Source: Ryuthela nishihirai (Eukaryota > Arthropoda > Arachnida > Araneae > Heptathelidae). Taken from it: a stretch of DNA of 64,000 nucleotides. This document shows, in pieces, positions 27,015-40,700 of the stretch. The first letter of the stretch is position 1. The number at the start of each line of letters is the position of its first letter. Below the pieces are notes generated by a model. It was given only the letters and a program-made list of their open reading frames with translations, was not told the DNA's origin and searched no databases. The stretch is from assembly GCA_038380435.1 (NCBI GenBank), contig JAWZYU010000027.1, forward strand, positions 1,733,156 through 1,797,155, given 5' to 3'. Position numbers and translations under genes: made by a program.

Positions 27015-27615
27015 CTGCAAAAATACATTATAATATCGATAAAATAAACTATATCTTAATCGAAAACTGTATTTTGCCCACCACTAGCCATTCCAGCGTA
27101 GAAGCAGATAGGGGTCCCTTCAAGATTTTGACCCTTCCAATGCTGGGGGGGGGGGGGGGGGGGGAGGGCTGTTGGCTGTTTCCCGAGCCAACAGAATCCT
27201 CGCTTCTGTGACCATATTCAACTTTTAAGGATTGATCGATGATGGGACGTTTTTATTAGAAAACCAAGAAAAATTAATAAAGAAATTAAAAAATTATCGA
27301 AGTCGAATTAAAACAGTGGTAGCTACGAGACTTATTTGCAAGAAAACAACTAGAGAACTTATTTCCAGCTCTAAGAGATGAGGAGAATAAATAAATCTAA
27401 AGAAACAAAAAATTATATTTTTATTACAAATCCTATTAACAGAGCTACTTGTGCTTAACCATAAAAATCACTCGTATTTTGGCTACGCTCAAAGTGATGT
27501 GCAAGAGCCCTTTTTTGCTAATCATTCTATAACTTTTACTTATTTTCCCCTGGGGTAGCTGTTACCGTCTACTAAATTAGCCTTAACTGGAAGAGCAGCT
27601 GGTAGGCAAATTATT
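27015..27615. other. AT-rich sequence with a 20-G run
   Basis: A run of 20 G lies at 27145-27164. No upstream exon for the minus-strand terminal exon is convincing. Nothing else is recognised. Confidence 0.4.
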
Positions 27616-27839
27616 GTTCCAGAGAGCAAACGTTCTGTACTGAGTCAGTGATCAAATGTATCGGATCTAGAGTTCCAGAGAGCAAACGTTCTGTACTGAG
27701 TCAGTGATCAAATGTATCGGATCTAGAGTTCCAGAGAGCAAACGTTCTGTACTGAGTCAGTGATCAAATGTATCGGATCGAGAGTTCCAGAGAGCAAACG
27801 TTCTGTACTGAGTCAGTGATCAAATGTATCGGATCTAGA
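27616..27839. repeat. 56-bp tandem repeat, four copies
   Basis: Units start at 27616, 27672, 27728 and 27784 with GTTCCAGAGAGCAAACG and end ATCGGATCTAGA. Only one substitution (copy 3, CTAGA to CGAGA) is seen, so expansion is recent. A diverged partial unit GTCCAG follows at 27841. Confidence 0.97.
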
Positions 27840-28439
27840 GGTCCAGGGACCTGACGCGGAAAAAAAAAATAAAGGAATCCTATGGTATATAGCTCAAACG
27901 GCCTAAATATTACGAAAGCAATTCCTTAACAACTGGGCGCTAAGGGGCCATTTAGTATACTTAAAAATAAATCTTTCTACTCAGCAAAAATTTCGACATT
28001 ACAATGACAGATACTCATATGAGAAGGCATGCTAAAATAGAAACAGCTTCCAGGATTCTTCTCTATATTATTTATTGAAAGGAACAAAAGAAATTATTAC
28101 ACGTTCATTGAAATGAAGGAAGGTCCAGTAATATTTCGACTCCAGAAATGAGCTACAGAAATTCCCCAGAGGTATTTCTATTAAGATTATATCTTCCCAA
28201 TTACATTGTCCATACTACTCAAGTTTTCATCCGGAATTACCAGGTACAACGCATAAATCAGGGGAGATATATAAAAATTTAATTTTTTCATCGTTTGTTC
28301 ATTTGGTTTTAGTTTACTTTAAAAAATATATTTTATCACTACATTAAACCTACAATTCGAATTCTGTAAGAAATAACCTTATAGTCATTGACTAACAGTT
28401 TATGTTATTTCAACAACCCCGTAATTCCAATCCCATTTT
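27840..28439. other. AT-rich unassigned sequence bordering the satellite
   Basis: No gene or repeat recognised before the satellite edge. Confidence 0.3.
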
Positions 28440-28958
28440 CACATTATTTTTTTACATAAAGAACCTAATTCTCGAATCAAATAATCTCGATCCCCTTGCA
28501 CGCGTTGCTTTGTGTCCATATTTGTTTTATATATGACAGGTTTCTGGAGTGTGGCCCCACATTCTCAGTCGTTTTTGGTAATTTTTACCTCTTTCACTTT
28601 TCAGAGGACCGATTTCTGAAGCCCCGTAATCTCGATCCCTTTCTAGCGATATTTTTCTTTTCTTTTTTTCGCTTTATATACATTTTTTTAAAAGACAGAT
28701 TTCTGGAGCCTCATAATCTCGATCCCCTTGCACGCGTTGCTTTGTGTCCATACTTGTTTTATATATGACAGGTTTCTGGAGTATGGCCCCATATTCTCAG
28801 TCGCTTTTGACAATTTTAACCTCTTTCACTTTTCAGAGGACCGATTTCTGAAGCCCCGTAATCTCGATCCCTTTCTAGCGATTTTTTCTTTTCTTTTTTT
28901 CGCTTTATATACATTTTTTTAAAGGACCGATTTCTGGAGCCTCATAATCTCGATCCCC

Positions 28959-30117
28959 TTGCACGCGTTGCTTTGTGTCCATACTTGTTTTATATATGAC
29001 AGGTTTCTGGAGTGTGGCCCCACATTCTCAGTCGCTTTTGGTAATTTTAACCTCTTTCACTTTTCAGAGGAATGATTTCTGAAGCCCCGTAATCTCAATC
29101 CCTTTCTAGCGATTTTTTTCTTTTCTTTTTTTCGCTTTATATACATTTTTTTAAAGGGCCGATTTCTGGAGCCTCATAATCTCGATCCCCTTGCACGCGT
29201 TGCTTTGTGTCCATACTGTTTTTATATATGACAGGTTTCTGGAGTGTGGCACCACATTCTCAGTCGATTTTGGTAATTTTTACTTCCTTCACTTTTCAGA
29301 GGACCGATTTCTGAAGCCCCGTAATCTTGATCCTTTTCTAGCGATTTTTTTCTTTTCTTTTTTTCGCTTTATATACATTTTTTTAAAGGACCGATTACTG
29401 GAGCCTCATAATCTCGATCCCCTTGCACGCGTTGCTTTGTGTCCATACTTGTTTTATATATGACAGGTTTCTGGAGTGTGGCCCCACATTTTCAGTCGCT
29501 TTTGATAATTTTAACCTCTTTCACTTTTCAGAGGACCGATTTCTGAAGTCCCATAATCTCGATCCCTTTCTAGCGATTTTTTCTTTTCTTTTTTTCGCTT
29601 TATATACATTTTTTTAAAGGACCGATTTCTGGAGCCTCATAATCTCGATCCCCTTGCACGCGTTGCTTTGTGTCCATACTTGTTTTATATATGACAGGTT
29701 TCTGGAGTGTGGCCCCACATTCTCAGTCGCTTTTGGTAATTTTAACCTCTTTCACTTTTCAGAGGAATGATTTCTGAAGCCCCGTAATCTCAATCCCTTT
29801 CTAGCGATTTTTTTCTTTTCTTTTTTTCGCTTTATATACATTTTTTTAAAGGGCCGATTTCTGGAGCCTCATAATCTCGATCCCCTTGCACGCGTTGCTT
29901 TGTGTCCATACTGTTTTTATATATGACAGGTTTCTGGAGTGTGGCACCACATTCTCAGTCGATTTTGGTAATTTTTACTTCTTTCGCTTTTCAGAGGACC
30001 GATTTCTGAAGCCCCGTAATCTCGATTCCTTTCTAGCGATTTTTTTCTTTTCTTTTTTTCGCTTTATATAAATTTTTTTAAAGGACCGATTTCTGGAGCC
30101 TCATAATCTCGATCCCC
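28959..30117 (+). repeat. left-edge duplication of a ~695-bp trimer
   Basis: A rare variant pair repeats at an offset of 695 bases: GAGGAATGATTTCTGAAG in monomers starting 28959 and 29654, and GGCACCACATTCTCAGTCGA in monomers 29191 and 29886. This is a local three-monomer unit found only near the edge of the array. Confidence 0.85.
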
Positions 30118-31472
30118 TTGCACGCGTTGCTTTGTGTCCATACTTGTTTTATATATGACAGGTTTCTGGAGTGTGGCCCCACATTATGAGTCGCTTTTGG
30201 TAATTTTTACCTCTTTCACTTTTCAGAGGACCGATTTCTGAAGCCCCGTAATCTCGATCCCTTTCTAGCGATTTTTTTCTTTTCTTTTTTTCGCTTTATA
30301 TACATTTTTTTAAAGGACCGATTTCTGGAGCCTCATAATCTCGATCCCCTTGCACGCGTTGCTTTGTGTCCATACTTGTTTTATATATGACAGGTTTCTG
30401 CAGTATGGCCCCATATTCTCAGTCGCTTTTGATAATTTTAACCTCTTTCACTTTTCAGAGGACCGATTTCTGAAGCCCCGTAATCTCGATCCCTTTCTAG
30501 CGATTTTTTTCTTTTCTTTTTTTCGCTTTATATACATTTTTTTAAAGGACCGATTTCTGGAGCCTCATAATCTCGATCCCCTTGCACGCGTTGCTTTGTG
30601 TCCATACTTGGTTTATATATGACAGGTTTCTGGAGTGTGGCCCCACATTCTCAGTCGCTTTTGATAATGTTAACCTCTTTCACTTTTCAGAGGACCGATT
30701 TCTGAAGCCCCGTAATCTCGATCCCTTTCTAGCGATTTTTTTCTTTTCTTTTTTTCGCTTTATATACATTTTTTTAAAGGACCGATTTCTGGAGCCTCAT
30801 AATCTCGATCCCCTTGCACGCGTTGCTTTGTGTCAATACTTGTTTTATATATGACAGGTTTCTGGAGTGTGGCCCCACATTATGAGTCGCTTTTGGTAAT
30901 TTTTACCTCTTTCACTTTTCAGAGGACCGATTTCTGAAGTCCCGTAATCTCGATCCCTTTCTAGCGATTTTTTCTTTTCTTTTTTTCGCTTTATATACAT
31001 TTTTTTAAAGGACCGATTTCTGGAGCCTCATAATCTCGATCCCCTTGCACGCGTTGCTTTGTGTCCATACTTGTTTTATATATGACAGGTTTCTGGAGTG
31101 TGGCCCCACATTCTCAGTCGCTTTTGGTAATTTTTACTTCTTTCACTTTTTAGAGGACCGATTTCTGAAGCCCCGTAATCTCAATCCCTTTCTAGAGATT
31201 TTTTTCTTTTCTTTTTTTCGCTTTATATACATTTTTTTAAAGGACCGATTTCTGGAGCCTCATAATCTCGATCTTCTTGCACGCGTTGCTTTGTGTCCAT
31301 ACTTGTTTTATATATGACAGGTTTCAGGAGTATGGTCCCACATTCTCAGTCGCTTTTGATAATTTTAACCTGTTTCACTTTTCAGAGGACCGATTTCTGA
31401 AGCCCCGTAATCTCGATCCCTTTCTAGCGATTTTTTCTTTTCTTTTTTTCGCTTTATATACATTTTTTTAAA

Positions 31473-31703
31473 GGACCGATTTCTGGAGCCTCATAATCTC
31501 GATCTTCTTGCACGCGTTGCTTTGTGTCCATACTTGTTTTATATATGACAGGTTTCTGGAGTGTGGCCCCACATTCTCAGTCGCTTTTGATAATTTTAAC
31601 CTCTTTCACTTTTCAGAGGACCGATTTCTGAAGCCCCGTAATCTCGATCCCTTTCTAGCGATTTTTTCTTTTCTTTTTTTCGCTTTATATACATCTTTTT
31701 AAA
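31473..31703 (+). repeat. representative 231-bp monomer and its three subunits
   Basis: Subunit A is 31473-31545 (73 bp), B is 31546-31617 (72 bp) and C is 31618-31703 (86 bp). All begin with a GAC-x-G-x-TTTCTG(G/A)AG phrase and share a following C-rich, TCTC-containing stretch. In the consensus, A and C agree at about 31 of their first 34 bases; B is more diverged. C has an extended pyrimidine tract. The monomer therefore appears to have arisen as a trimer of a ~77-bp ancestor. Confidence 0.8.
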
Positions 31704-34700
31704 GGACCGATTTCTGGAGCCTCATAATCTCGATCCCCTTGCACGCGTTGCTTTGTGTCCATACTTGTTTTATATATGACAGGTTTCTGGAGTGTGGCCC
31801 CACATTCTCAGTCGCTTTTGATAATTTTAACCTCTTTCACTTTTCAGAGTACCGATTTCTGAAGCCCCGTAATCTCGATCCCTTTCTAGCGATTTTTTCT
31901 TTTCTTTTTTTCGCTTTATATACATTTTTTTAAAGGACCGATTTCTGGAGCCTCATAATCTCGATCCCCTTGCACGCGTTGCTTTGTGTCCATACTTGTT
32001 TTATATATGACAGGTTTCTGGAGTGTGGCCCCACATTCTCAGTCGCTTTTGATAATTTTAACCTCTTTCACTTTTCAGAGGACCGATTTCTGAAGCCCCG
32101 TAATCTCGATCCCTTTCTAGCGATTTTTTCTTTTCTTTTTTTCGCTTTATATACATTTTTTTAAAGGACCGATTTCTGGAGCCTCATAATCTCGATCCCC
32201 TTGCACGCGTTGCTTTGTGTCCATACTTGTTTTATATATGACAGGTTTCTGGAGTGTTTTCGCACATTATGAGTCGCTTTTGGTAATTTTTACCTCTTTC
32301 ACTTTTCAGAGGACCGATTTCTGAAGCCCCGTAATCTCGATCCCTTTCTAGCGATTTTTTTCTTTTTTTTTTTTCGCTTTATATACATTTTTTTAAAGGA
32401 CCGATTTCTGGAGCCTCATAATCTCGATCCCCTTGCACGCGTTGCTTTGTGTCCATACTTGTTTTATATATGACAGGTTTCTGGAGTGTGGCCCCACATT
32501 CTCAGTCGCTTTTGATAATTTTAACCTCTTTCACTTTTCAGAGGACCGATTTCTGAAGCCCCGTAATCTCGATCGCTTTCTAGCGATTTTTTTCTTTTCT
32601 TTTTTTCGCTTTATATACATTTTTTTAAAGGACCGAGTTCTGGAGCCTCATAATCTCGATCCCCTTGCACGCGTTGCTTTGTGTCCATACTTGTTTTATA
32701 TATGACAGGTTTCTGGAGTGTTGCCCCACATTCTCAGTCGCTTTTGATAATTTTAACCTCTTTCACTTTTCAGAGGACCGATTTCTGAAGCCCCGTAATC
32801 TCGATCCCTTTCTAGCGATTTTTTCTTTTCTTTTTTTCGCTTTATATACATTTTTTTAAAGGACCGATTTCTGGAGCCTCATAATCTCGATCCCCTTGCA
32901 CGCGTTGCTTTGTGTCCATACTTGTTTTATATATGACAGGTTTCTGGAGTGTGGCCCCACATTCTCAATCGCTTTTGATAATTTTAACCTCTTTCACTTT
33001 TCAGAGGACCGATTTCTGAAGCCCCGTAATCTCGATCGCTTTCTAGCAATTTTTTTCTTTTCTTTTTTTCGCTTTATATACATTTTTTTAAAGGACCGAG
33101 TTGTTGGAGCCTCATAATCTCGATCCCCTTGCACGCGTTGCTTTGTGTCCATACTTGTTTTATATATGACAGGTTTCTGGAGTGTGGCCCCACATTCTCA
33201 GTCGCTTTTGATAATTTTAACCTCTTTCACTTTTCAGAGGACCGATTTCTGAAGCCCCGTAATCTCGATCCCTTTCTAGCGATTTTTTCTTTCCTTTTTT
33301 TCGCTTTATATACATTTTTTTAAAGGACCGATTTCTGGAGCCTCATAATCTCGATCCCCTTGCTCGCGTTGCTTTGTGTCCATACTTGTTTTATATATGA
33401 CAGGTTTCTGGAGTGTGGCCCCACATTATGAGTCGCTTTTGGTAATTTTTACCTCTTATACTTTTCAGAGGACCGATTTCTGAAGCCCCGTAATCTCGAT
33501 CCCTTTCTAGCGATTTTTTTCTTTTCTTTTTTTCGCTTTATATACATTTTTTTAAAGGACCGGTTTCTGGAGCTTCATAATCTCGATCCCCTTGCACGCG
33601 TTGCTTTGTGTCCATACTTGTTTTATATATGACAGGTTTCTGGAGTGTGGCCCCACATTCTCAGTCGCTTTTGATAATTTTAACCTCTTTCACTTTTTAG
33701 AGGACCGATTTCTGAAGCCCCGTAATCTCAATCCCTTTCTAGAGATTTTTTTCTTTTCTTTTTTTCGCTTTATATACATTTTTTTAAAGGACCGATTTCT
33801 GGAGCCTCATAATCTCGATCTTCTTGCACGCGTTGCTTTGTGTCCATACTTGTTTTATATATGACAGGTTTCTGGAGTATGGTCCCACATTCTCAGTCGC
33901 TTTTGATAATTTTAACCTCTTTCACTTTTCAGAGGACCGATTTGTGAAGCCCCGTAATCTCGATCCCTTTCTAGCGATTTTTTCTTTTCTTTTTTTCGCT
34001 TTATATACATTTTTTTAAAGGACCGATTTCTGGAGCCTCATAATCTCGATCTTCTTGCACGCGTTGCTTTGTGTCCATACTTGTTTTATATATGACAGGT
34101 TTCTGGAGTGTGGCCCCACATTCTCAGTCGCTTTTGATAATTTTAACCTCTTTCACTTTTCAGAGGACCGATTTCTGAAGCCCCGTAATCTCGATCCCTT
34201 TCTAGCGATTTTTTCTTTTCTTTTTTTCGCTTTATATACATTTTTTTAAAGGACCGATTTCTGGAGCCTCATAATCTCGATCCCCTTACACGCGTTGCTT
34301 TGTGTCCATACTTGTTTTATATATGACAGGTTTCTGGAGTGTGGCCCCACATTCTCAGTCGCTTTTGATAATTTTAACCTCTTTCACTTTTCAGAGGACC
34401 GATTTCTGAAGCCCCGTAATCTCGATCCCTTTCTAGCGATTTTTTCTTTTCTTTTTTTCGCTTTATATACATTTTTTTAAAGGACCGATTTCTGGAGCCT
34501 CATAATCTCGATCCCCTTGCACGCGTTGCTTTGTGCCCATACTTGTTTTATATATGACAGGTTTCTGGAGTGTTTGCGCACATTATGAGTCGCTTTTGGT
34601 AATTTTTACCTCTTTCACTTTTCAGAGGACCGATTTCTGAAGCCCCGTAATCTCGATCGCTTTCTAGCGATTTTTTCTTTTCTTTTTTTCGCTGTATATA

Positions 34701-37700
34701 CATTTTTTTAAAGGACCGATTTCTGGAGCCTCATAATCTCGATCTTCTTGCACGCGTTGCTTTGTGTCCATACTTGTTTTATATATGACAGGTTTCAGGA
34801 GTATGGTCCCACATTCTCAGTCGCTTTTGATAATTTTAACCTCTTTCACTTTTCAGAGGACCGATTTCTGAAGCCCCGTAATCTCGATCCCTTTCTAGCG
34901 ATTTTTTTTTTCTTTTTTTCGCTTTATATACATTTTTTAAAGGACCGATTTCTGGAGCCTCATAATCTCGATCTTCTTGCACGCGTTGCTTTGTGTCCAT
35001 ACTTGTTTTATATATGACAGGTTTCTGGAGTGTGGCCCCACATTCTCAGTCGCTTTTGATAATTTTAACCTCTTTCACTTTTCAGAGGACCGATTTCTGA
35101 AGCCCCGTAATCTCGATCCCTTTCTAGCGATATTTTTCTTTTCTTTTTTTCGCTTTATATACATTTTTTTAAAGGACCGATTTCTGGAGCCTCATAATCT
35201 CGATCCCGTTGCACGCGTTGCTTTGTGTCCATACTTGTTTTATATATGACAGGTTTCTGGAGTGTGGCCCCACATTCTCAGTCGCTTTTGATAATTTTAA
35301 CCTCTTTCACTTTTCAGAGGACCGATTTCTGAAGCCCCGTAATCCCGATCCCTTTCTAGCGATTTTTTCTTTTCTTTTTTTCGCTTTATATACATTTTTT
35401 TAAAGGACCGATTTCTGGAGCCTCATAATCTCGATCCCCTTGCACGCGTTGCTTTGTGTCCATACTTGTTTTATATATGACAGGTTTCTGTAGTGTTTCC
35501 CCACATTATGAGTCGTTTTTGGTAATTTTTACCTCTTTCACTTTTCAGAGGACCGATTTCTGAAGCCCCGTAATCTCGATCCCTTTCTAGCGATTTTTTC
35601 TTTTCTTTTTTTCGCTTTATATACAGTTTTTTAAAGGACCGATTTCTGGAGCCTCATAATATCGATCCCCTTGCACGCGTTGCTTTGTGTCCATACTTGT
35701 TTTATATATGACAGGTTTCTGGAGTGTGGCCCCACATTCTCAGTCGCTTTTGATAATTTTAACCTCTTTCACTTTTCAGAGGACCGATTTCTGAAGCCCC
35801 GTAATCTCGATCCCTTTCTAGCGATTTTTTCTTTACTTTTTTTCGCTTTATATACATTTTTTTAAAGGACCGATTTCTGGAGCCTCATAATCTCGATCCC
35901 CTTGCACGCGTTGCTTTGTGTCCATACTTGTTTTATATATGACAGGTTTCTGGAGTGTGGCCCCACATTCTCAGTCGCTTTTGATAATTTTAACCTCTTT
36001 CACTTTTCAGAGGACCGATTTCTGAAGCCCCGTAATCGCGATCCCTTTCTAGCGATTTTTTCTTTTCTTTTTTTCGCTTTATATACATTTTTTTAAAGGA
36101 CCGATTTCTGGAGCCTCATAATCTCGATCCCCTTGCACGCGTTGCTTTGTGTCCATACTTGTTTTATATATGACAGGTTTCTGGAGTGTGGCCCCACATT
36201 CTCAGTCGCTTTTGATAATTTTAACCTCTTTCACTTTTCAGAGGACCGATTTCTGAAGCCCCGTAATCTCGATCCCTTTCTAGCGATTTTTTCTTTTCTT
36301 TTTTTCGCTTTATATACATTTTTTTAAAGGACCGATTTCTGGAGCCTCATAATCTCGATCCCCTTGCACGCGTTGCTTTGTGTCCATACTTGTTTTATAT
36401 ATGACAGGTTTCTGGAGTGTTTCCCCACATTATGAGTCGCTTTTGGTAATTTTTACCTCTTTCACTTTTCAGAGGACCGATTTCTGAAGCCCCGTAATCT
36501 CGATCCCTTTCTAGCAATTTTTTCTTTTCTTTTTTTTGCTTTATATACATTTTTTTAAAGGACCGATTTCTGGAGCCTCATAATCTCGATCCCCTTGCAC
36601 GCGTTGCTTTGTGTCCATACTTGTTTTATATATGACAGGTTTCTGGAGTGTGGCCCCACATTCTCAGTCGCTTTTGATAATTTTAACCTCTTTCACTTTT
36701 CAGAGGACCGATTTCTGAAGCCCCGTAATCTCGATCCCTTTCTAGCGATTTTTTCTTTTCTTTTTTTCGCTTTATATACATTTTTTTAAAGGACCGATTT
36801 CTGGAGCCTCATAATCTCGATCCCCTTGCACGCGTTGCTTTGTGTCCATACTTGTTTTATATATGACAGGTTTCTGGAGTGTTTCCCCACATTATGAGTC
36901 GTTTTTGGTAATTTTTACCTCTTTCACTTTTCAGAGGACCGATTTCTGAAGCCCCGTAATCTCGATCCCTTTCTAGCGATTTTTTCTTTTCTTTTTTTCG
37001 CTTTATATACAGTTTTTTAAAGGACCGATTTCTGGAGCCTCATAATCTCGATCCCCTTGCACGCGTTGCTTTGTTTCCATACTTGTTTTATATATGACAG
37101 GTTTCTGGAGTGTGGCCCCACATTCTCAGTCGCATTTGATAATTTTAACCTCTTTCACTTTTCAGAGGACCGATTTCTGAAGCCCCGTAATCTCGATCCC
37201 TTTCTAGCGATTTTTTCTTTACTTTTTTTCGCTTTATATACATTTTTTTAAAGGACCGATTTCTGGAGCCTCATAATCTCGATCCCCTTGCACGCGTTGC
37301 TTTGTGTCCATACTTGTTTTATATATGACAGGTTTCTGGAGTGTGGCCCCACATTCTCAGTCGCTTTTGATAATTTTAACCTCTTTCACTTTTCAGAGGA
37401 CCGATTTCTGAAGCCCCGTAATCTCGATCCCTTTCTAGCGATTTTTAATTTTCTTTTTTTCGCTTTATATACATTTTTTTAAAGGACCGATTTCTGGAGC
37501 CTCATAATCTCGATCCCCTTGCACGCGTTGCTTTGTGTCCATACTTGTTTTATATATGACAGGTTTCTGGAGTGTTTCCCCACATTATGAGTCGCTTTTG
37601 GTAATTTTTACCTCTTTCACTTTTCAGAGGACCGATTTCTGAAGCCCCGTAATCTCGATCCCTTTCTAGCGATATTTTTCTTTTCTTTTTTTCGCTTTAT

Positions 37701-40700
37701 ATACATTTTTTTAAAGGACCGATTTCTGGAGCCTCATAATCTCGATCCCCTTGCACGCGTTGCTTTGTGTCCATACTTGTTTTATATATGACAGGTTTCT
37801 GGAGTGTGGCCCCACATTCTCAGTCGCTTTTGATAATTTTAACCTCTTTCACTTTTCAGAGGACCGATTTCTGAAGCCCCGTAATCCCGATCCCTTTCTA
37901 GCGATTTTTTCTTTTCTTTTTTTCGCTTTATATACATTTTTTTAAAGGACCGATTTCTGGAGCCTCATAATCTCAATCCCCTTGCACGCGTTGCTTTGTG
38001 TCCATACTTGTTTTATATATGACAGGTTTCTGGAGTGTTTCCCCACATTATGAGTCGCTTTTGGTAATTTTTACCTCTTTCACTTTTCAGAGGACCGATT
38101 TCTGAAGCCCCGTAATCTCGATCCCTTTCTAGCAATTTTTTCTTTTCTTTTTTTCGCTTTATATACATTTTTTTAAAGGACCGATTTCTGGAGCCTCATA
38201 ATCTCGATCCCCTTGCACGCGTTGCTTTGTGTCCATACTTGTTTTATATATGACAGGTTTCTGGAGTGTGGCCCCACATTCTCAGTCGCTTTTGATAATT
38301 TTAACCTCTTTCACTTTTCAGAGGACCGATTTCTGAAGCCCCGTAATCTCGATCCCTTTCTAGCGATTTTTTCTTTTCTTTTTTTCGCTTTATATACATT
38401 TTTTTAAAGGACCGATTTCTGGAGCCTCATAATCTCGATCCCCTTGCACGCGTTGCTTTGTGTCCATACTTGTTTTATATATGACAGGTTTCTGGAGTGT
38501 TTCCCCACATTATGAGTCGTTTTTGGTAATTTTTACCTCTTTCACTTTTCAGAGGACCGATTTCTGAAGCCCCGTAATCTCGATCCCTTTCTAGCGATTT
38601 TTTCTTTTCTTTTTTTCGCTTTATATACAGTTTTTTAAAGGACCGATTTCTGGAGCCTCATAATCTCGATCCCCTTGCACGCGTTGCTTTGTTTCCATAC
38701 TTGTTTTATATATGACAGGTTTCTGGAGTGTGGCCCCACATTCTCAGTCGCTTTTGATAATTTTAACCTCTTTCACTTTTCAGAGGACCGATTTCTGAAG
38801 CCCCGTAATCTCGATCCCTTTCTAGCGATTTTTTCTTTACTTTTTTTCGCTTTATATACATTTTTTTAAAGGACCGATTTCTGGAGCCTCATAATCTCGA
38901 TCCCCTTGCACGCGTTGCTTTGTGTCCATACTTGTTTTATATATGACAGGTTTCTGGAGTGTTTCCCCACATTATGAGTCGCTTTTGGTAATTTTTACCT
39001 CTTTCACTTTTCAGAGGACCGATTTCTGAAGCCCCGTAATCTCGATCCCTTTCTAGCGATATTTTTCTTTTCTTTTTTTCGCTTTATATACATTTTTTTA
39101 AAGGACCGATTTCTGGAGCCTCATAATCTCGATCCCCTTGCACGCGTTGCTTTGTGTCCATACTTGTTTTATATATGACAGGTTTCTGGAGTGTGGCCCC
39201 ACATTCTCAGTCGCTTTTGATAATTTTAACCTCTTTCACTTTTCAGAGGACCGATTTCTGAAGCCCCGTAATCCCGATCCCTTTCTAGCGATTTTTTCTT
39301 TTCTTTTTTTCGCTTTATATACATTTTTTTAAAGGACCGATTTCTGGAGCCTCATAATCTCAATCCCCTTGCACGCGTTGCTTTGTGTCCATACTTGTTT
39401 TATATATGACAGGTTTCTGGAGTGTTTCCCCACATTATGAGTCGTTTTTGGTAATTTTTACCTCTTTCACTTTTCAGAGGACCGATTTCTGAAGCCCCGT
39501 AATCTCGATCCCTTTCTAGCGATTTTTTTCTTTTCTTTTTTTCGCTTTATATACATTTTTTTAAAGGACCGATTTCTGGAGCCTCATAATCTCGATCCCC
39601 TTGCACGCGTTGCTTTGTGTCCATACTTGTTTTATATATGACAGATTTCTGGAGTGTTGCCCCACATTCTCAGTCGCTTTTGATAATTTTAACCTCTTTC
39701 ACTTTTCAGAGGACCGATTTCTGAAGCCCCGTAATCTCGATCCCTTTCTAGCGTTTTTTTCTTTTCTTTTTTTCGCTTTATATACATTTTTTTAAAGGAC
39801 CGATTTCTGGAGCCTCATAATCTCGATCCCCTTGCACGCGTTGCTTTGTGTCCATACTTGTTTTATATATGACAGGTTTCTGGAGTGTGGCCCCACATTC
39901 TCAATCGCTTTTGATAATTTTAACCTCTTTCACTTTTCAGAGGACCGATTTCTGAAGCCCCGTAATGTCGATCGCTTTCTAGCGATTTTTTTCTTTTCTT
40001 TTTTTCGCTTTATATACATTTTTTTAAAGGACCGAGTTTTTGGAGCCTCATAATCTCGATCCCCTTGCACGCGTTGCTTTGTGTCCATACTTGTTTTATA
40101 TATGACAGGTTTCTGGAGTGTGGCCCCACATTCTCAGTCGCTTTTGATAATTTTAACCTCTTTCACTTTTCAGAGGACCGATTTCTGAAGCCCCGTAATC
40201 TCGATCCCTTTCTAGCGATTTTTTCTTTCCTTTTTTTCGCTTTATATACATTTTTTTAAAGGACCGATTTCTGGAGCCTCATAATCTCGATCCCCTTGCA
40301 CGCGTTGCTTTGTGTCCATACTTGTTTTATATATGACAGGTTTCTGGAGTGTGGCCCCACATTATGAGTCGCTTTTGGTAATTTTTACCTCTTTCACTTT
40401 TCAGAGGACCGATTTCTGAAGCCCCGTAATCTCGATCCCTTTCTAGCGATTTTTTCTTTTCTTTTTTTCGCTTTATATACATTTTTTTAAAGGACCGATT
40501 TCTGGAGCCTCATAATCTCGATCCCCTTGCACGCGTTGCTTTGTGTCCATACTTGTTTTATATATGACAGGTTTCTGGAGTGTGGCCCCACATTCTCAGT
40601 CGCTTTTGATAATTTTAACCTCTTTCACTTTTCAGAGGACCGATTTCTGAAGCCCCGTAATCTCGATCCCTTTCTAGCGATTTTTTCTTTCCTTTTTTTC

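Noticed and set aside
27145..27164. 20-G run as a G-quadruplex regulatory element
   Set aside because: A pure homopolymer of this length is more likely slippage or sequencing noise, and no gene feature adjoins it.
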